Counted from the stretch's first letter, positions 23,770 through 36,637 are shown. The stretch is DNA of 64,000 nucleotides from Sclerurus mexicanus (GCA_013396755.1 VWZF01004872.1:372001-436000), one strand, 5' to 3'. The notes: generated by a model not told the origin, from the letters alone. Made by a program: numbers and translations.

Positions 23770-24169
23770 GCTGAAGAGGAGGCATTAAATGGTGACAAAT
23801 CATCACTGGAACTCGAACACTTCAACTTGCATCTCATTTGCATGAGGATGTCTGTAGGCTGTCCTTTCAAAAAAGGGAGGAAATGCTGATGACACCAGCA
23901 GACACCTGGGCCTTATCTCAACATTTTGCATCTAGACAGGGCAAAAAAGAAAAAAGATAACATGGAAATATTCAAGTGTTTGCACTTCTGTTGACGTTGC
24001 TTTTAAGATTCCAGTATATGAGAGTTTTAACTAACACAAACATGCATAAAAACTGTTTGTTTGAGGTAAAACACAAATAACACTTATTTAATTTTTTTCC
24101 AACTCCTGGTTTTATTTACTAAAACTTAAAAAAGAGTAGAAGATTTATCTCTAGTGCTGTGGATAACAA
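23770..24169. other. Unique non-coding stretch
   Basis: Nothing is recognisable between the exon-like pair and the 5' junction of CR1 copy A. Confidence 0.7.
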
Positions 24170-25017
24170 AAGGGTTCAAAGAGGCCCTGAAGAGGCCCTT
24201 CAACAAATTAGAGGACGGGCAATCACCAACTGTATGAAGTTCAACAAGGGAAAGTACAGATTCTGCGCCTGGGATGGAGTAACCCCAGATGTAAGTACAG
24301 ACCAGGGAACGAGATGCTGGAAAGCAGTGCCATGGAAACGGACCTGGGGGTCCTGGTCGATGGCAAGCTGAATCTGAGTCAGCAGTGCCCTGGCAGACAG
24401 GAGGGCCAGCTGTGTCCTGGGGGACATCAGGCAAAATATCGTCAGCCAGTTGAGGGAGGGGATTGTCCTGCTCTGCTCTGCTCTGCACTGAGGCAGCCTC
24501 ACCTTGGGTACTCTGTGCAGTTTTGGTCACCATAATATATGAAAGATATGAAACTCTTACGAAGACTACAAAGGAAGGTAATGAAGATGGTAAACAGCCT
24601 GGAAGGGAAGCTGTGTGAGGAGCGTCTGAGGTCACTTGTTCTGTTCAGCCTGGAGGAGACTGAGGGGAAACCTCATTGCAGTTACAACTTCCTCGTGAGG
24701 GGAAGAGAAAGGGCAGGCACTGATCTCTTCTCTGTGGTGACCAGTGATTGAACCTGAAGGAATGGCCTGAAATTGTGTCAGGGAAGGTTTAGGTTGGATA
24801 TTAGAATGAGGTTCTTCATGCACAGGGTGGCTGGACACTGGAACAGGCTCCCCAGGGAAGTGGTCAGCAAGCCTGCCAGAGTCCAAAATGCATTTGGATG
24901 GTACTCTCAGGCAGGTGGTGTGACTCTTGAGGGTGGCCCTGTGCAGGGCCAGGAGTTGGACTTGATCCTTGTGGGTCCCTTTCAACTCATCATATCCTTT
25001 TATTCTGTGATATGATC
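24170..25017 (+). mobile_element. CR1 LINE copy A, 5'-truncated
   Basis: Plus-strand CR1 covering the end of the reverse transcriptase, the C-terminal region and the 3' tail. In order: an MKFNKGK motif near 24235-24255, LGVLVDGKLN near 24345-24370, EERLRSL near 24620, QGRFRLDI near 24780 and HWNRLPREVV near 24837-24866. The frames differ, so several frameshifts separate the motifs. The 3' tail includes a GGCCCTGTGCAGGGCC palindrome at 24935-24950 and ends in TTCTGTGATATGATCA, a variant of the CR1 octamers. The 5' junction is near 24170. It is the same subfamily as copies B and D. The long antisense frame 24126-24635 is a shadow of this element. Confidence 0.93.
24464..24488. repeat. CTCTG pentamer repeat inside CR1 copy A
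   Basis: Four to five copies of TGCTC/CTCTG in a row. The sister copy B lacks this expansion, so it arose after insertion. Confidence 0.75.
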
Positions 25018-26817
25018 AAGTTCTGTTTCAGGCATCATATCTAGTAATCTGTATGAAATGCTACATAAGTGTGAAAACCTTTTTTATGAATCAGGTGAAA
25101 TAATATGCTAAACCTGCAGCAGTGTTCTGGCAGTGTGCTTTTGTGGTGCCAAATATGAAAAAGGGCAATATGACAGAGTCAACTGGAAGAGATACAATGT
25201 TGTGTTCCTGAGTAATACAGGAAAATCATAGTCCCCTGAGACTTTGGTCACCTCTTACAAAGGGTTGCACATCTGCCTGACTTGAACTCCCATTTAGCTC
25301 AAGGACTGTTTTCAAACAGCCAGTACATGACTACAACATATCATCAGTGCCTATGCTCTTGTTCTGTGTCTGCTTCAACTTGGCCAAATGGAAGGTCTCC
25401 CCATAGCTCCTTGCAGTGTTGTCATTGCCAGGGGCTGTTTATCCTTTTGCTGCTGAAAGTCTCATCCAAAGCATTTCACTGCTTATGCCCCCAAATCCTC
25501 AGAGATAAGGGCATCTCCTATTTCTAGTATCAGTATGAGAACAAGAAACATGAGTATTTTATCAATGAGCCATGAATATTCTCATTCTGTCCATCATTCT
25601 TCTGAAAAACACATTTACCCAGCCTGTTGCAGAGTTAAAAGGATGTGTATACCTGCTTAGGGATAACTTACATGCAATAAACAGGACATTTATATAGCAT
25701 TTAAATACTAACATAAGTGATATATCAATAAGGACTCAACTTTGCAATCATTCCAGTTGCTGAAAACAACTTGGAGATGGGAGTCATAAAAGTAAGAAAC
25801 TGATGGTGCGTGTTTGAATGCAGTGTTATGTAAGCAGGAGATGAGTGAAAGAGCTTATGTGTTTACAGAAGAGAAGATACTAACCTTTGTGAAGGACTCA
25901 AGCTAGTGTTATATCTAAACAAACACACACAACCTGTATTGAAACCAGGTATCTGAAGTCCAGGAGGTTACATATTGAGTGAAGGATGAAGAAAAAGAAT
26001 AAGGAAAAAGTTGGTGGAATAAGTGTATGTCAAAATAGAAGGTCTATCCATATTAAAAAAAAAAAAAAACTAATAAAAATAAAAATCCTTTCCTTCCATT
26101 AAAAGTAATTTTATTTATAGATAAAAATTATTGCTTACAAGCTATTAATAATATTTAAATGTATTTCTCTCTGCTCAAAAAAACTCCTACAGGTTCCCTG
26201 TGCAAGGCAGATTTTGGATTACTATGATATACAATATTTTTTTTAATCCCAGTGATGTGTTGTACAAAGGTGCTTATTAGAGCTTCATTACACAAAATGC
26301 TACAACCCCAGTATTAGTGCAATTAGCATTCACTCTTCCCAAGAGTCACACTGAAGGTGGTAAGCCTCTGCATGACTAAGTACATCAGACTTCCATGTTC
26401 TCCACTATCATAAACTAAAAACATTGTCCACAGCTAATCCTGGATTTTTTGTCAGCTTTTACATGATTTTCCAGTACAAAACTAGATTATTTTCTTTTTA
26501 TTTAATCTTACGATTCCTAATGGTATTTTGAACCTAAACTACTTTTTATACAATCATAGAAAATTACAAGCACAGAAGGCCCTGTTTGGGGCTCTTATAC
26601 CAGTGTTTATACCAACATTTTCAATTACAATGGAGCTTAAGCTTGAATTTTGCAGGTTTTTGGCTCCCTTATAAAGTTGATACCAAATAATAACTCTAAG
26701 TAACTAGGCTTTGAAAAAAAATAGTAAAAAAAGGTATGTTGTTTTTCTATAAGACTTCAACTAAATGTACACTTTGGTCAGATATGTAAGAAGACAGGTG
26801 CCATTCACTAGGCACAA

Positions 26818-26841
26818 GATTGATTGATTGATTGATTGATT
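26818..26841. repeat. (GATT)6 microsatellite
   Basis: Six perfect GATT units. Confidence 0.95.
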
Positions 26842-26999
26842 GGAAAAGAAACAATTTTTTTTCTTTTTTACACTGAGAATCGTGGAAATTTAATTCCTAA
26901 TCCTTTAATCTGCGTTGAAAAAAAAAGCAAGCAGTTGTGATATTGCTTATTGCTTATTGAGTATTTCTTATAACAGAAATGAGAAGCTGATCTGGCAAA

Positions 27000-27257
27000 A
27001 CCTACCCATTTGGATGCCACCAATGTCAGCAAGCCAGGCAGCCCAGCTCCAGTGAGGATGCCCACTCAGGCTGGGTGGGGCTGCTTTCCTGCACACCTAG
27101 AGCTTTCCTGATCCTTTATACATAATGGGCTGCTTTGTGCTAGGTGGTGCAGGCAAGATGAAAAGGAGCCCTGCAGGGCTCACATCAGGGCCTGCCTAGG
27201 TGCATCTGAGATGAGGTGATGAGGACACAATCAGCTACAGAAAAAAAAAAAAAAAAG
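27000..27257 (+). other. GC-richer block ending in a poly-A run
   Basis: About 240 bp of noticeably higher GC than the flanks end directly in 17 consecutive A. This is the appearance of a retrocopy with its tail. No parent gene is recognised and no target-site duplication was found by eye. Confidence 0.2.
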
Positions 27258-29311
27258 TACAAAAACATGGTGAAAGCATGTGAGATGAGCAAACCAGCCG
27301 TTTATATGTCACCTTCAGAATGTCATTGTCGATTTTCAGAAGGCTGAATAGCATATTAAAAAAGGTAGTTTATGAGTATTGCAGGATTGGGAAAAATATT
27401 CCTTGTGTTAACTATAACCATGTAACTGATACAAGATTCAGTTCAGTGAGAGTTTATCAGCAGGTTGTGCTGAAGGCTGAGAGCAGAGGAATTAGTTTAT
27501 CCTGTCAACTCAGCCTAATTATTTATTTTTATAAATAATAAAATTGTTTATATTTTTGAAACCAGAAGAGATTTAGCAAAGGTATTAGATGTAACATCAC
27601 TAAAATTAATGAAAGTTTCTCACCTGCATCTTATTTTTTAAAAAATGTAAAAATTTTACCAAGCTCTATCCCCCACAAAGAGTGAAAATATCTTGCTTGT
27701 ATTAAAGTTCTGTGACTCTAAACCGAGTTTCAGTATAGTTGGTAATCTCACTAGTGTTCTATATTTTAGTGGCAACATATGGCAATACAGAGTCTCTTTA
27801 TTAAAAAGGTATTTTTCCAGTGATGACACATGTACATCATTTGGAGGTTCTTTCTTCCCTGGCTTCCTTCCACCAAGCATGCTAAAAGTATATCTGTTCT
27901 ATAAGTGGTAGATTATTCTCCAAGAAGGGGCAAAAATAGTAGGCAAGAACAGCTATTTTTTTTTCTCTTAACCAGCGAATGCAGAGAACAGTATATTCCA
28001 GTGTTAGCATTCACAGAAAAGGAGGATGCCAGCAAAAATGGATAACCAACTGATTTCCTTAGAGTGTTTGAAAAAAATTAGGTAAATTTCTGACACATCA
28101 TTTTTATATAAGAAAAATGTTTAGATATCTTAGATATTTTGCCCTGCAGGTAACTTCTAACGGATTAGGTTTATCATTTGCAGGGTCTTTTTCATATCAG
28201 GGTAATGGGATGTGTTTCTCCAGTCATAACAGAAGTTATCATACTGTTAGTATGCAGAGTAAAATGTTGTTTATATCAAACTCACTGATCTAAAGGAGTT
28301 AAGTTATAATATACCAGACAGGGAGATGTCTGCTTTTCCAAAATTATGTTGTTTTGCTTCATTTTAGGTTCTTTTGGGGTTTTCTTGTTTCTTTAATTTG
28401 TTTTGTTTAAAAATAATTTCTCATCAGATTTTAAGATTCAGGAAGGGTGTGTATTATGGGAAGTACTGTTGGTCTCTGCTTGATTGAAACCCTTTGGGCC
28501 ACAGGGACTTGTGGGGATGAGGACAACTAGCAAGTGATGAGCAGCAATGAAAGGGGTTCATACATCTCCATACATGCTCAAACCTGTAGGCTGGGACAGA
28601 AGAAAAATGAGGCTGACAGAAAACCTGTCTCCAGACAGGAACATCAAATAAGCTCCTTGCTGCATGGCAGACTCAGCCAAAGCCAACATAGTCATGGAAA
28701 AGCAGTCTCACATTTTCTTGTTTATTCTAACGGGAATGACAAGCATGGGCAGACCTGACTGCCTGGAGACCAGTCCAGGACTACCACATTGCAACATTAT
28801 CACCACCTAAAGATTTTTCACTAACAGTACAATAAACAAATTTTCGAGCTTATACTCATTCTAAGCATTATTTCGTCTCACTCTTTTTCTGTCAGTGTGC
28901 AAAACCGCTTCAGCAGATCAAATGCCATCATTTGCCAGACTAATTGTTGGTTGTTAAAGTAAGAACTGCAATTTACCACTTACTATTGAATACTTAATTT
29001 GGCAGTTTATGAAGTTTAAGAACACATGAAAGCACATCATAGATGAAAGGACGTGTGTTTAATTGCTTAATAGAACTGCTGCTGTGCAAAGACTGCAGAG
29101 CTGCTGTCCAACAGTGATCCCTTGAGCCTCTTCCCTCTCACTTTCAGAAATGATAGCTACCATTATAACAGATCACTCTCCTTCCAAGAGTTTTCCAGAC
29201 TGGTTTTGGTAACTGTGGAAATTCATACTCATCAGGTAGGTTTAAGAGCAAATCAAAGTGTGCTTTGAGACTCTGGCGCTCCTGACTGTGAAATGAATGG
29301 CTAATCTTCCA

Positions 29312-29327
29312 CTGACTTTAAAGTCAG
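29312..29327. repeat. 16-bp perfect palindrome
   Basis: CTGACTTTAAAGTCAG. It sits in a context resembling an old dispersed amniote sequence around an ACTGACTTCAATGG-like core, of which weaker matches occur near 42757-42815 and 48675-48725. The family link is from memory. Confidence 0.7.
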
Positions 29328-30955
29328 CAGGAGCAACTTCTAAAACCACACAAAAATGCAACACCTGAATTCTTCAAGAGTGACATTTGTCTCTACGAGT
29401 AGCACCTATGTAGCATGTGAGCCCTTCAGGTGCTGCTGAATCTGACCTCAGACAGGCATAAGCTGTGAGCTGGCAGTTTGTATGGGAAAATATCACATGT
29501 GTTTGTGAAAAGCCACACTGAAGACTGAAGGCAAACACTTCTTCTGTTTTCATAAGCACAGACTAATTTGGTATGATAAATAGCACAAATGTAACTGCCT
29601 TCATATTTCTGTAGATAATAAAGTCAAATTCTCATTTGGTATTGTCCTACTTCTAAAATTTTAATGAAGCATTATGATAAGAACCAATTTTCTCTGTTTA
29701 ATCTAATCTGAACATAACAGGCTCAGAACAGCACAATTACTGTGCAATGACATATATAGAAAATTACTCATTATTACTGAACTCCAAAATAGAGAAAGAG
29801 AAGATTTCCAAAGGCATAAAATGTTTAAGGCTATAATTCCTTTTTACACTAATAAGAAACCCTCTCAATACCATTAACAAATTAATTAACATTTCAATAT
29901 TTTAAGGTGACAAAGTTACAGGGAAAAAACCCCAAATAATTTAATGTAGTATTTTCATTTTTTGTTGTTTACTCATGCTCATTTCCGGTTTCATATCTTT
30001 ATATTTAAGTTTTTATATTTAAGATAAAGGACTGCATGTGTATTGTCAATGTGAATTTATTCTGAGAAACAGAAATAGCAAAACATATATATTCACACAC
30101 ACAAGTAACTGATGGATTTTTGCTCTTCATCAAATGAATTACCAAGCAGTATTTGATCTTATGTGAGTTGATAAATATACTGGATCAAATATTTATAGAC
30201 TAAAAGATTCAAGATGAAATGTCAAATATCAAGGCTAACAGTTTTGCTGCACACCTCAATGCCTCAGCCTGCAGGCACAGCACCCTACCCAGGTCTCCAC
30301 CTAAAGTTAATGATACCATTTTCTTTTCTACTCCATCATTTTGGATCCTCAGTGCCATCTATTTTTATTATAAGCATGATTGTGATAAGACAATATTTCT
30401 GGCATGTTGCTGTTTATTCCAAAGAAGTTTTAAGACAAGGAACAAGGAATAAAAAAGAAGCAACAGACCAGCATAGAAAACAAAGAGCATCCTCACTGGA
30501 AAGAGGACAAGTGCAAGAAAATGACATGCAGGAGGAGGAGGCAAGACTCACTGCTAACAGCTTATATAATGACATATAATGTGATAATGACTTTTCCACT
30601 ACCAGGCCATCTCAGCCTCAAGACTCTGCTTAATTCCTCCATGAATCACATCAAGGAATTAATTCCTCCTCCAGCAAGGAACAAAACCCCACTATACACA
30701 TATTCCAAGATGTGAAGACTCTAAAGAAAAAAAATTCCCCTTTTCACAGTATGCATTGTTTCCATAGGCTCCCTTTCTACTGCTTTGCATCCAAGTTGCA
30801 AGAACTTAAAATAACGAAAAGAAGCACAGAATAAACCATAGATCCTTAAATACAAACCTTTGGTTTTAGATACTGAAAAAAAAAGTAAATAGAACAGAGG
30901 CTTTACAGGGGTGCTGTCTGAAAACTTGCCATTTTGCAGCCTCTGAACCACAGAA

Positions 30956-31497
30956 TCACAGAATCACAGAACCACAGAATATGTTGAGTTGAAAGGAACC
31001 CACAAGGATCAAGTCCAACTCCTGGCCCTGCACAGGGCCACCCTCAAGAGTCACACCATGTTCCTGAGAGTACCATCCAAATGCATTTTGAACTCTGACA
31101 GGCTTGCTGACCACTTCCCTGGGGAGCCTGTTCCAGTGTCCAACCACCCTGTGCATGAAGAACCTCATTCTAATATCCAACCTAAAGCTCCCCTGACTCA
31201 ACTTCAGGCCATTCTCTCAGGTTCAATCACTGGTCACCACAGAGAAGAGATCAGTGACTACCCCTTCTCTTCCCCTCACGAGGAAGTTGTAACTGCAATG
31301 AGGTCTCCCCTCGGTCTTCTCTTCTCCAGGCTGAACAGACCAAGTGACCTCAGATGCTCCTCACACAGCTTCCCTTTCAGGCCCTTCACCGTCTTCCTTG
31401 CCCTCCTTTGGAGGGTAAGACCTTCATATCTTTCATATATTATGGTGACCAAAACTGCACAGAGTACTGAAGGTGATGTTGTACCAGTACAGAGCAA
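30956..31497 (-). pseudogene. CR1 copy B ORF2: C-terminal region
   Basis: Two overlapping minus-strand blocks carry the conserved CR1 tail. The first (31276-31497) has KGLKGKLCEEHLRSLGLFSL followed by a short arginine-rich stretch. The second (30956-31201) has SFRLDIR, then HWNRLPREVV near 31100-31130, then the subfamily-specific end. One frameshift separates them. The function of this region in CR1 is not well defined. Copy A carries the same order of motifs on the plus strand. Confidence 0.88.
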
Positions 31498-31571
31498 CTG
31501 ATGATGCTGTGCCTAATGTCCCCCAGGACAGTGTTGGCCCTCCTGGCTGCCAGGGCACTGCTGACTCATAT

Positions 31572-32472
31572 CTAATTTGCTGTTGACCAGGACCCCCAAG
31601 TCCCTTTCCATGGCACTGCTATGCAGCATCTCATTCCCTGGTCTGTACTTACATCTGGAGTTACCCCATCCCAGGTGCAGAATCTGTACTTTCCCTTGTT
31701 GAACTTCATACAGTTGGGGATTGCCCAGTTCTCCAATTTGTTGAGGTCTCTCTGCAGGGCCTCCCTGCCTTCAAGGGAATCAACAGCTCCTCCAACTTTT
31801 GTGGCATCTGCAAACTTGCTCACTATCCCTTCCAGTCCTGTGTCCAGTCATTTATGAGGATGCTGTAGAGCACAGGGCCTAAGATGGAGCCCTGTGGAAC
31901 CCCACCAGTGACAGGTCACCAGTCTGATGTTCCCCATTTCACTGTTACCCTCTGTGCTCAACCTGTAAGCCAATTGCTCACCCACCACCAGATGTATTTA
32001 TCCAGCTGTGCTGAACATTTGTTCCAGAAGGATCCTGTGAGAGACAGTATTGAAAGCTTTACTGAAGTCCAAAGTGATTACATCAACTGGCTTCCCTTTA
32101 TCAGCTAGGTGGGTTACCTTGTTATCAAGTTTGATAAGCAGGACTTTTCTCTCATGAAGCCACGCTGGCTGTGACCAGTGGTTGTGCTGTCTTTCAGACC
32201 GCCCAGAGCAATCTTCTCCATAACTTTACCAGGCACTGAAGTGAGACTGACAGGCCTGTAGTTTCTGGGGTCCTCCTTCTTGTCCCTCTTGAAAATCGTA
32301 CAACGTTCTTCAGCTTCCAGTCAGCTGGGACCTGTCTGGATTCCCAAGACCACTCAAAAATCATCGAGAGAGGTTTTGTGATGACATCAGCTAGCTCCTT
32401 CAGGATTCTGGTATGAATCCCATCAGGTCCAATAGATTTGTAGGGATCCAGCTGGAGCAGCAGATCCCACAC
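31572..32472 (-). pseudogene. CR1 copy B ORF2: reverse transcriptase domain
   Basis: RNA-dependent DNA polymerase of CR1. Blocks in order on the minus strand: an N-terminal SIGPDGIHTRILKELAD stretch (about 32400-32440), a motif A region degraded by stops (about 32030-32110), the GVPQGSILGP motif intact at about 31874-31904, and the active-site motif near 31803-31814, which reads FADA instead of FADD. The change of the second catalytic aspartate to alanine (codon at 31803-31805) would by itself abolish polymerisation. Stops and frameshifts separate the blocks, so the copy is dead. Downstream, KLENWAIPNCMKFNKGK matches the same region of copy A. Confidence 0.9.
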
Positions 32473-32862
32473 AATTTCAGGGTCTACTGGGAGTTATCAT
32501 TTTCACAGTCATGATCCTCCAGCTCAGGGTACTGAGACCCTCTTGATTTGTCAACAATGTTGAAGACAGAGGCAAAGAAAGTGCCTCTGCCCTGTTTCTG
32601 TCCCTGTTTGTGAGGGGGCCATCCTGTCATGGGCTGATATTTCTATATGCCTGTTGCCATTAATATATTAAAAAAACTTTTTTTATTGTCCCACATTTCT
32701 GGCCAGCTGAGCTTTGGTTGCATGAATTTTCTCCCCACAATAGCAAGCAGCATCTCTGAATTCTTCCAGTGTTGCTTGATCTTGCTTCCACTGGGCATAC
32801 ACCTTCCTTTTTTGCCTTATTTCAAAGAGAAGATCCCTACTCAGCTAAGCTGACTTTCTGCC

Positions 32863-33668
32863 TCACCTGCCTGACTTCTGACATTTGGGAATTGCCTGCT
32901 TCTGTGCCCTTAGGAGGTGATGTTTGAAAAGTGACAAATACTGATGGACCCCAACACCTGCAAAAACATTATACCAGGGGACCTTACCTACTAATTTCCG
33001 GAGCATCCTGAAATCTGCTCTCCTCATGTCCAGAGTTGAGGTTTTGCTGGCACTTTTCCTTCTGTCAACAGGGGTTTTAAACTCAATCACTTTGTGGTCA
33101 CTGTGGCCAAGATGGTCACCTATCTTCATTTCTCTCACAAGATCCACTCTGTTGGCAAGTGGCAGATCAAGGAGAGCATCTTTCTGTGTTGGCTGCCTTA
33201 GGACCTGTTCCACAAAGTTATCATCCAGGTTTTTACGAATCTTCTGGCCTGTGTTTTACCTCAAAGAATAATTTGTTGGTGTCATCATCCTGGCTGGATG
33301 TTCTATAGTAAATGTCCATGTGGCATCTACATTATTTGTTTGACCCTTGATTCTTACCCAGAAACTCTCAACTGTGCCACTGCCAACTGTACCTCCACCC
33401 ATTCTGACCCTTCTATTACATACAGTGTTACCCCTGCGCCTCTTTTGCCCTGCTCATCCCTCCTGAAGAGCCTGTAACCATCCAACAGGGCACTCCAGTC
33501 ACAGATTTCATCCCACCAGGTTTCACTTATGCCAATGTTGTCAAATCTCTGTGACTGGGACAAAGCTTTGAGCTCCTCTTGTTTGTTCCTCATGCTGTGT
33601 GAATTAGCGTAGAAATATTTCAGGTGGGGTGCATTGTAGCCAACACCTCCTGAGGCTCTGCATATCAT
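32863..33668 (-). pseudogene. CR1 copy B ORF2: endonuclease domain
   Basis: APE-type endonuclease of the CR1 non-LTR retrotransposon, which nicks target DNA for target-primed reverse transcription. It lies in two blocks. The first (33354-33668) has NKQEEL and then SETWWDE with the expected catalytic glutamate (about 33522-33524), followed by GYRLFRRD. The second (32863-33213) has LGHSDHKVIEF with the catalytic SDH near 33094-33102 and the downstream RRADFRMLRKLV segment. A frameshift and stop-containing stretch at about 33214-33353 joins them. Its peptide still resembles the family (a DDDTNKLFFE-like stretch). Key catalytic residues are kept, but the reading frame is broken. Confidence 0.9.
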
Positions 33669-35718
33669 GGGAGAACAAAGAAAGCTTCAGTCACTCTGTT
33701 GAGATGTATGAGATTGGGTTTTGGCTATATCTTCAGAGGTAAGGGTTGGAGGAAATATGTGATTAATGGTTATTATGCAGTCTGCAAATAAAGCTCTATT
33801 TTCTGGGGGGATGTAAAATAACACTTTTCCTTCTGCTCACAGTGAAAATATGTTCTGGTAAATTTAAACACCTTTAAACACACAGCTGCCTTCTTGCTTT
33901 GCTCCTGATATAGTCTCTGCTGTGGGTAATATAGACAGCCAATATAGACATGGCTACAGGATTTTATGCCTCTGAGAGATTATTTGATTCTGGCATCGAC
34001 AGCATCCTCTCTCACCCTCTCAATATAACTATATTGCACCAGGGATAACAGTAAGGGAGAAGGCACTGAGAACTAAAGGATGTAGAAACAAAGTGAACAC
34101 TGGGAAAGAAAACAGAAGGAACAAGGGAAAAAATCAGCTTCTGAAATGTTGTTCCTCACCTTCAATATCTTTGCAATGAGGATAATTCTACACTGGTGAG
34201 AGGAGATGTTCAAATTAATTCTTCCTTTCATGCTACTTTGTCCTACAACTGCCTGGCAGACACCTGCAATCACACCCTAACCCTGCAGCCGTGCAGTCAG
34301 ATGTATGTACTGTAAGGTCTAGTCACAGCAGAGCTAGAAGCAGCACAGCCACACATATCACACCATCCAAAACTCCAGGGCAGCACACAAAGTGACAGAG
34401 CTACAGTATTGCAGATTAATAAATGTGTGGCGGAAAAAAGCCACTTCCCTCCATCCCCTAACTGCCAAACCACATTTTACTGATTGTGTGAAAACAGACA
34501 TGTAGGTGACATAGAAATCCCATGGCATCATCAACATTTTCTTCTGCTCAAGGGCACTGGAACGAGCATCTCGCCCTGTGACAGTGCACAGCCAGCTGGC
34601 TACTTTCAGATACACTGAACCCTCAGTAATGCCACCACCTAAATGTAGGGAAAATATTTCACAACTGGAGCTTCAGTGCCCTGAGCATTTCCATGAGACT
34701 TTTGAGGTCTGGTCACTCAGCCCTTGGTGGTTTGCAGTTCTGGGTATGGTCGGGAGCAAATTACTTGGAGAACTTTGCAGATGGAGATGCAGTTACCTGT
34801 GAAATTAAGGAGCACCTATAGCAAGTAGCAAGTAACAAGCATCTATGGGAACAGAAGATAGCACTTACACAGTTCACAGATGGGACTAACTAAGAAGGTT
34901 CTTAGGTGGCCCCTGAAGTCACCTTGCTTGGATTAAACATGGGAGTATGTCAAGACCTGAAAATAGACAGTCCAAGAGAATATACATGACGGGAAATTTT
35001 CATTCAGCTCTCCATCTTTAAATATGGTGGTTATTTTTACTATGAGATAATACCAAGGAGGCTTTAAATGTACTAGTCATCTAAAAATTTGACATGCAGA
35101 CATTTGACATTTCCATACTCAGGAATTTCCACCAGTTTTATCAGCTTATTTTCGTGTTTGCTTTCCTTCTCACATTTGCTCATATAGAAAATGTTGTTCT
35201 CATACAGCAGGTCCACTGCTACTTTATTATTGCCATCCCTCAAAGGATTCTGGTTCTGCTACAGTGTTTGGAACAAACAAAAATCCCATGGAAGTGTGCC
35301 ATGTAGTCTTGTTACTATATTTCAACAGATGGTAAGCGGTATTGTTCTGAATGCCTGCACAACAAGCAGCTATGTCTATATCCTTGCAGGGGTTTTTTCC
35401 TGAGGAGTTGGGAGTTACAGCAAAGCAGCACTTGATGTAATTTTCTCCTATTGTTTCTAGTTCCACAATACACATGTAAAACTAAACAAACAAGATTCTC
35501 ATTTTGAATGTGTTAATCATGCTCACATTTTGAGAACAAGAATTGGATTAACTTGTATTCATAGCTGTACCTGTTAATCTGCACAAAACACACATGTTCA
35601 GTTGCACAGATATAGGAAAGTTGGGTACTCATTTTTTTCTCTTTGTATATCGTACCTATCTCCAGAGGAATTTGATATAATGAAGGTATATCATATCATC
35701 ATCGTCAGATACAACATA

Positions 35719-35756
35719 GTGCCAATTACACAGGCAAGTGCCAATTACACAGGCAA
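35719..35756. repeat. Perfect 19-bp tandem duplication
   Basis: The unit GTGCCAATTACACAGGCAA occurs twice back to back (35719-35737 and 35738-35756) without difference. Confidence 0.97.
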
Positions 35757-36183
35757 GCAGCCATTGTGATCAGTTCAAGGGAAAAAAATTGTAGGAGAAG
35801 AGGCTCATAAGATTACAGAATTAAGAGTGACCAAAGCTGATGATTAAAGGTTTTGACTAAGTATGCTACTAGCAGTGTTATAAAACTTCAAAGCTGCAAT
35901 TGAACATTCTGACTAAAATGCAGAGCCCCTTTCAGAGTTATGTACATCACAACACCAACCATCATTTTCAGTGAACACTGGTCTGCAGAACACTTCTGTA
36001 GTCAAAGATAATTGAGGAAACAAAATGTGTTACAAAATCCTACACAAATACAGAAGGGTTTTTATAGGAAATGGTCAATAGTTTCTCTCAAAATGATTGG
36101 ATGGTATATGACCCATTTAGTAAGGAAACAGCAGCAAGAACAAAAACCTTAAGAGACCAGCCTTATAATACCTACTATATATC

Positions 36184-36205
36184 ATATATATATATATATA
36201 TATAT
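36184..36205. repeat. (AT)n microsatellite
   Basis: Uninterrupted AT dinucleotide tract of about 11 units, followed by GTACATGTATATGTG. Confidence 0.9.
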
Positions 36206-36637
36206 GTACATGTATATGTGTCATCATATATAATTTCTGATTGACGAACTGCAGATTAGCAGGAATAATAAGTATGATATGAAAAGTTCTTAGTCTCAAA
36301 TACACCAGCAGCACTGAATGAATTTGAATGAAATATTATAGGAACATAAATCAACTTAAGTACAGCTTCTAAACATGGAAAGTAACTTAAATGATTTTGA
36401 TATTCTTTGTTGTATAGAAATAAACCAGTTCTCCTTCCAAGGGACAAGAAAAGCTCTGCAGGTCACTGGTGTCAGATGAGATGCTGAGGAATATATTCAG
36501 TGCAGGCAGCTTGGTATGCAAGCTCCAGATTGAGTTCTGGAAGGTGAAAGACCCAGGAAAGAGGCTCTGAACTGGTACTGACCTTTTGCACAACAAAGGG
36601 CACAGGGACCTGTGGCTCCAGCCCCAGGGGTTACTTT

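Larger units (their letters stand above)
25018..30945. other. Unique AT-rich non-coding stretch
   Basis: No gene is seen. It includes A runs near 26053-26069, (GATT)6 at 26818-26841, a GC-richer block at about 27000-27240 ending in 17 A at 27241-27257, and a 16-bp palindrome at 29312-29327. A plus-strand frame of 121 codons at 30214-30579 has no coding features. Confidence 0.65.
30946..33690 (-). mobile_element. CR1 LINE copy B, about 2.7 kb, ORF2 remnant
   Basis: The longest element in the window. On the minus strand it runs from near the start of the ORF2 endonuclease (about 33670) through the reverse transcriptase to the 3' end at 30946, where CACAGAAT-type octamers repeat three to four times. 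Full-length CR1 is roughly 4.5 kb, so the 5' UTR and ORF1 are missing through 5' truncation. Frameshifts and stops divide ORF2 into at least five blocks. The 3' tail shares the GGCCCTG/CAGGGCC palindrome (31024-31039) with copies A and D. Long plus-strand frames here, such as 30989-31501, are antisense shadows. Confidence 0.95.

Noticed and set aside
24126..24635. Minus-strand open frame of 169 codons
   Set aside because: It is antisense to CR1 copy A, whose plus strand carries the conserved ORF2 motifs.
26560..26640. Weak resemblance to a CR1 3' end (ATCATAGAAAATTACAAG)
   Set aside because: The match is only a few bases beyond the octamer-like part and does not continue.
30950..30982. Short regularly repeated CACAGAAT units resembling a tiny direct-repeat array
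   Set aside because: These are the terminal octamers of CR1, not a CRISPR array; there are no spacers.
30989..31501. Plus-strand open frame of 170 codons, the longest in the window
   Set aside because: It is antisense to the C-terminal region of CR1 copy B. A matching antisense frame occurs in copy A.
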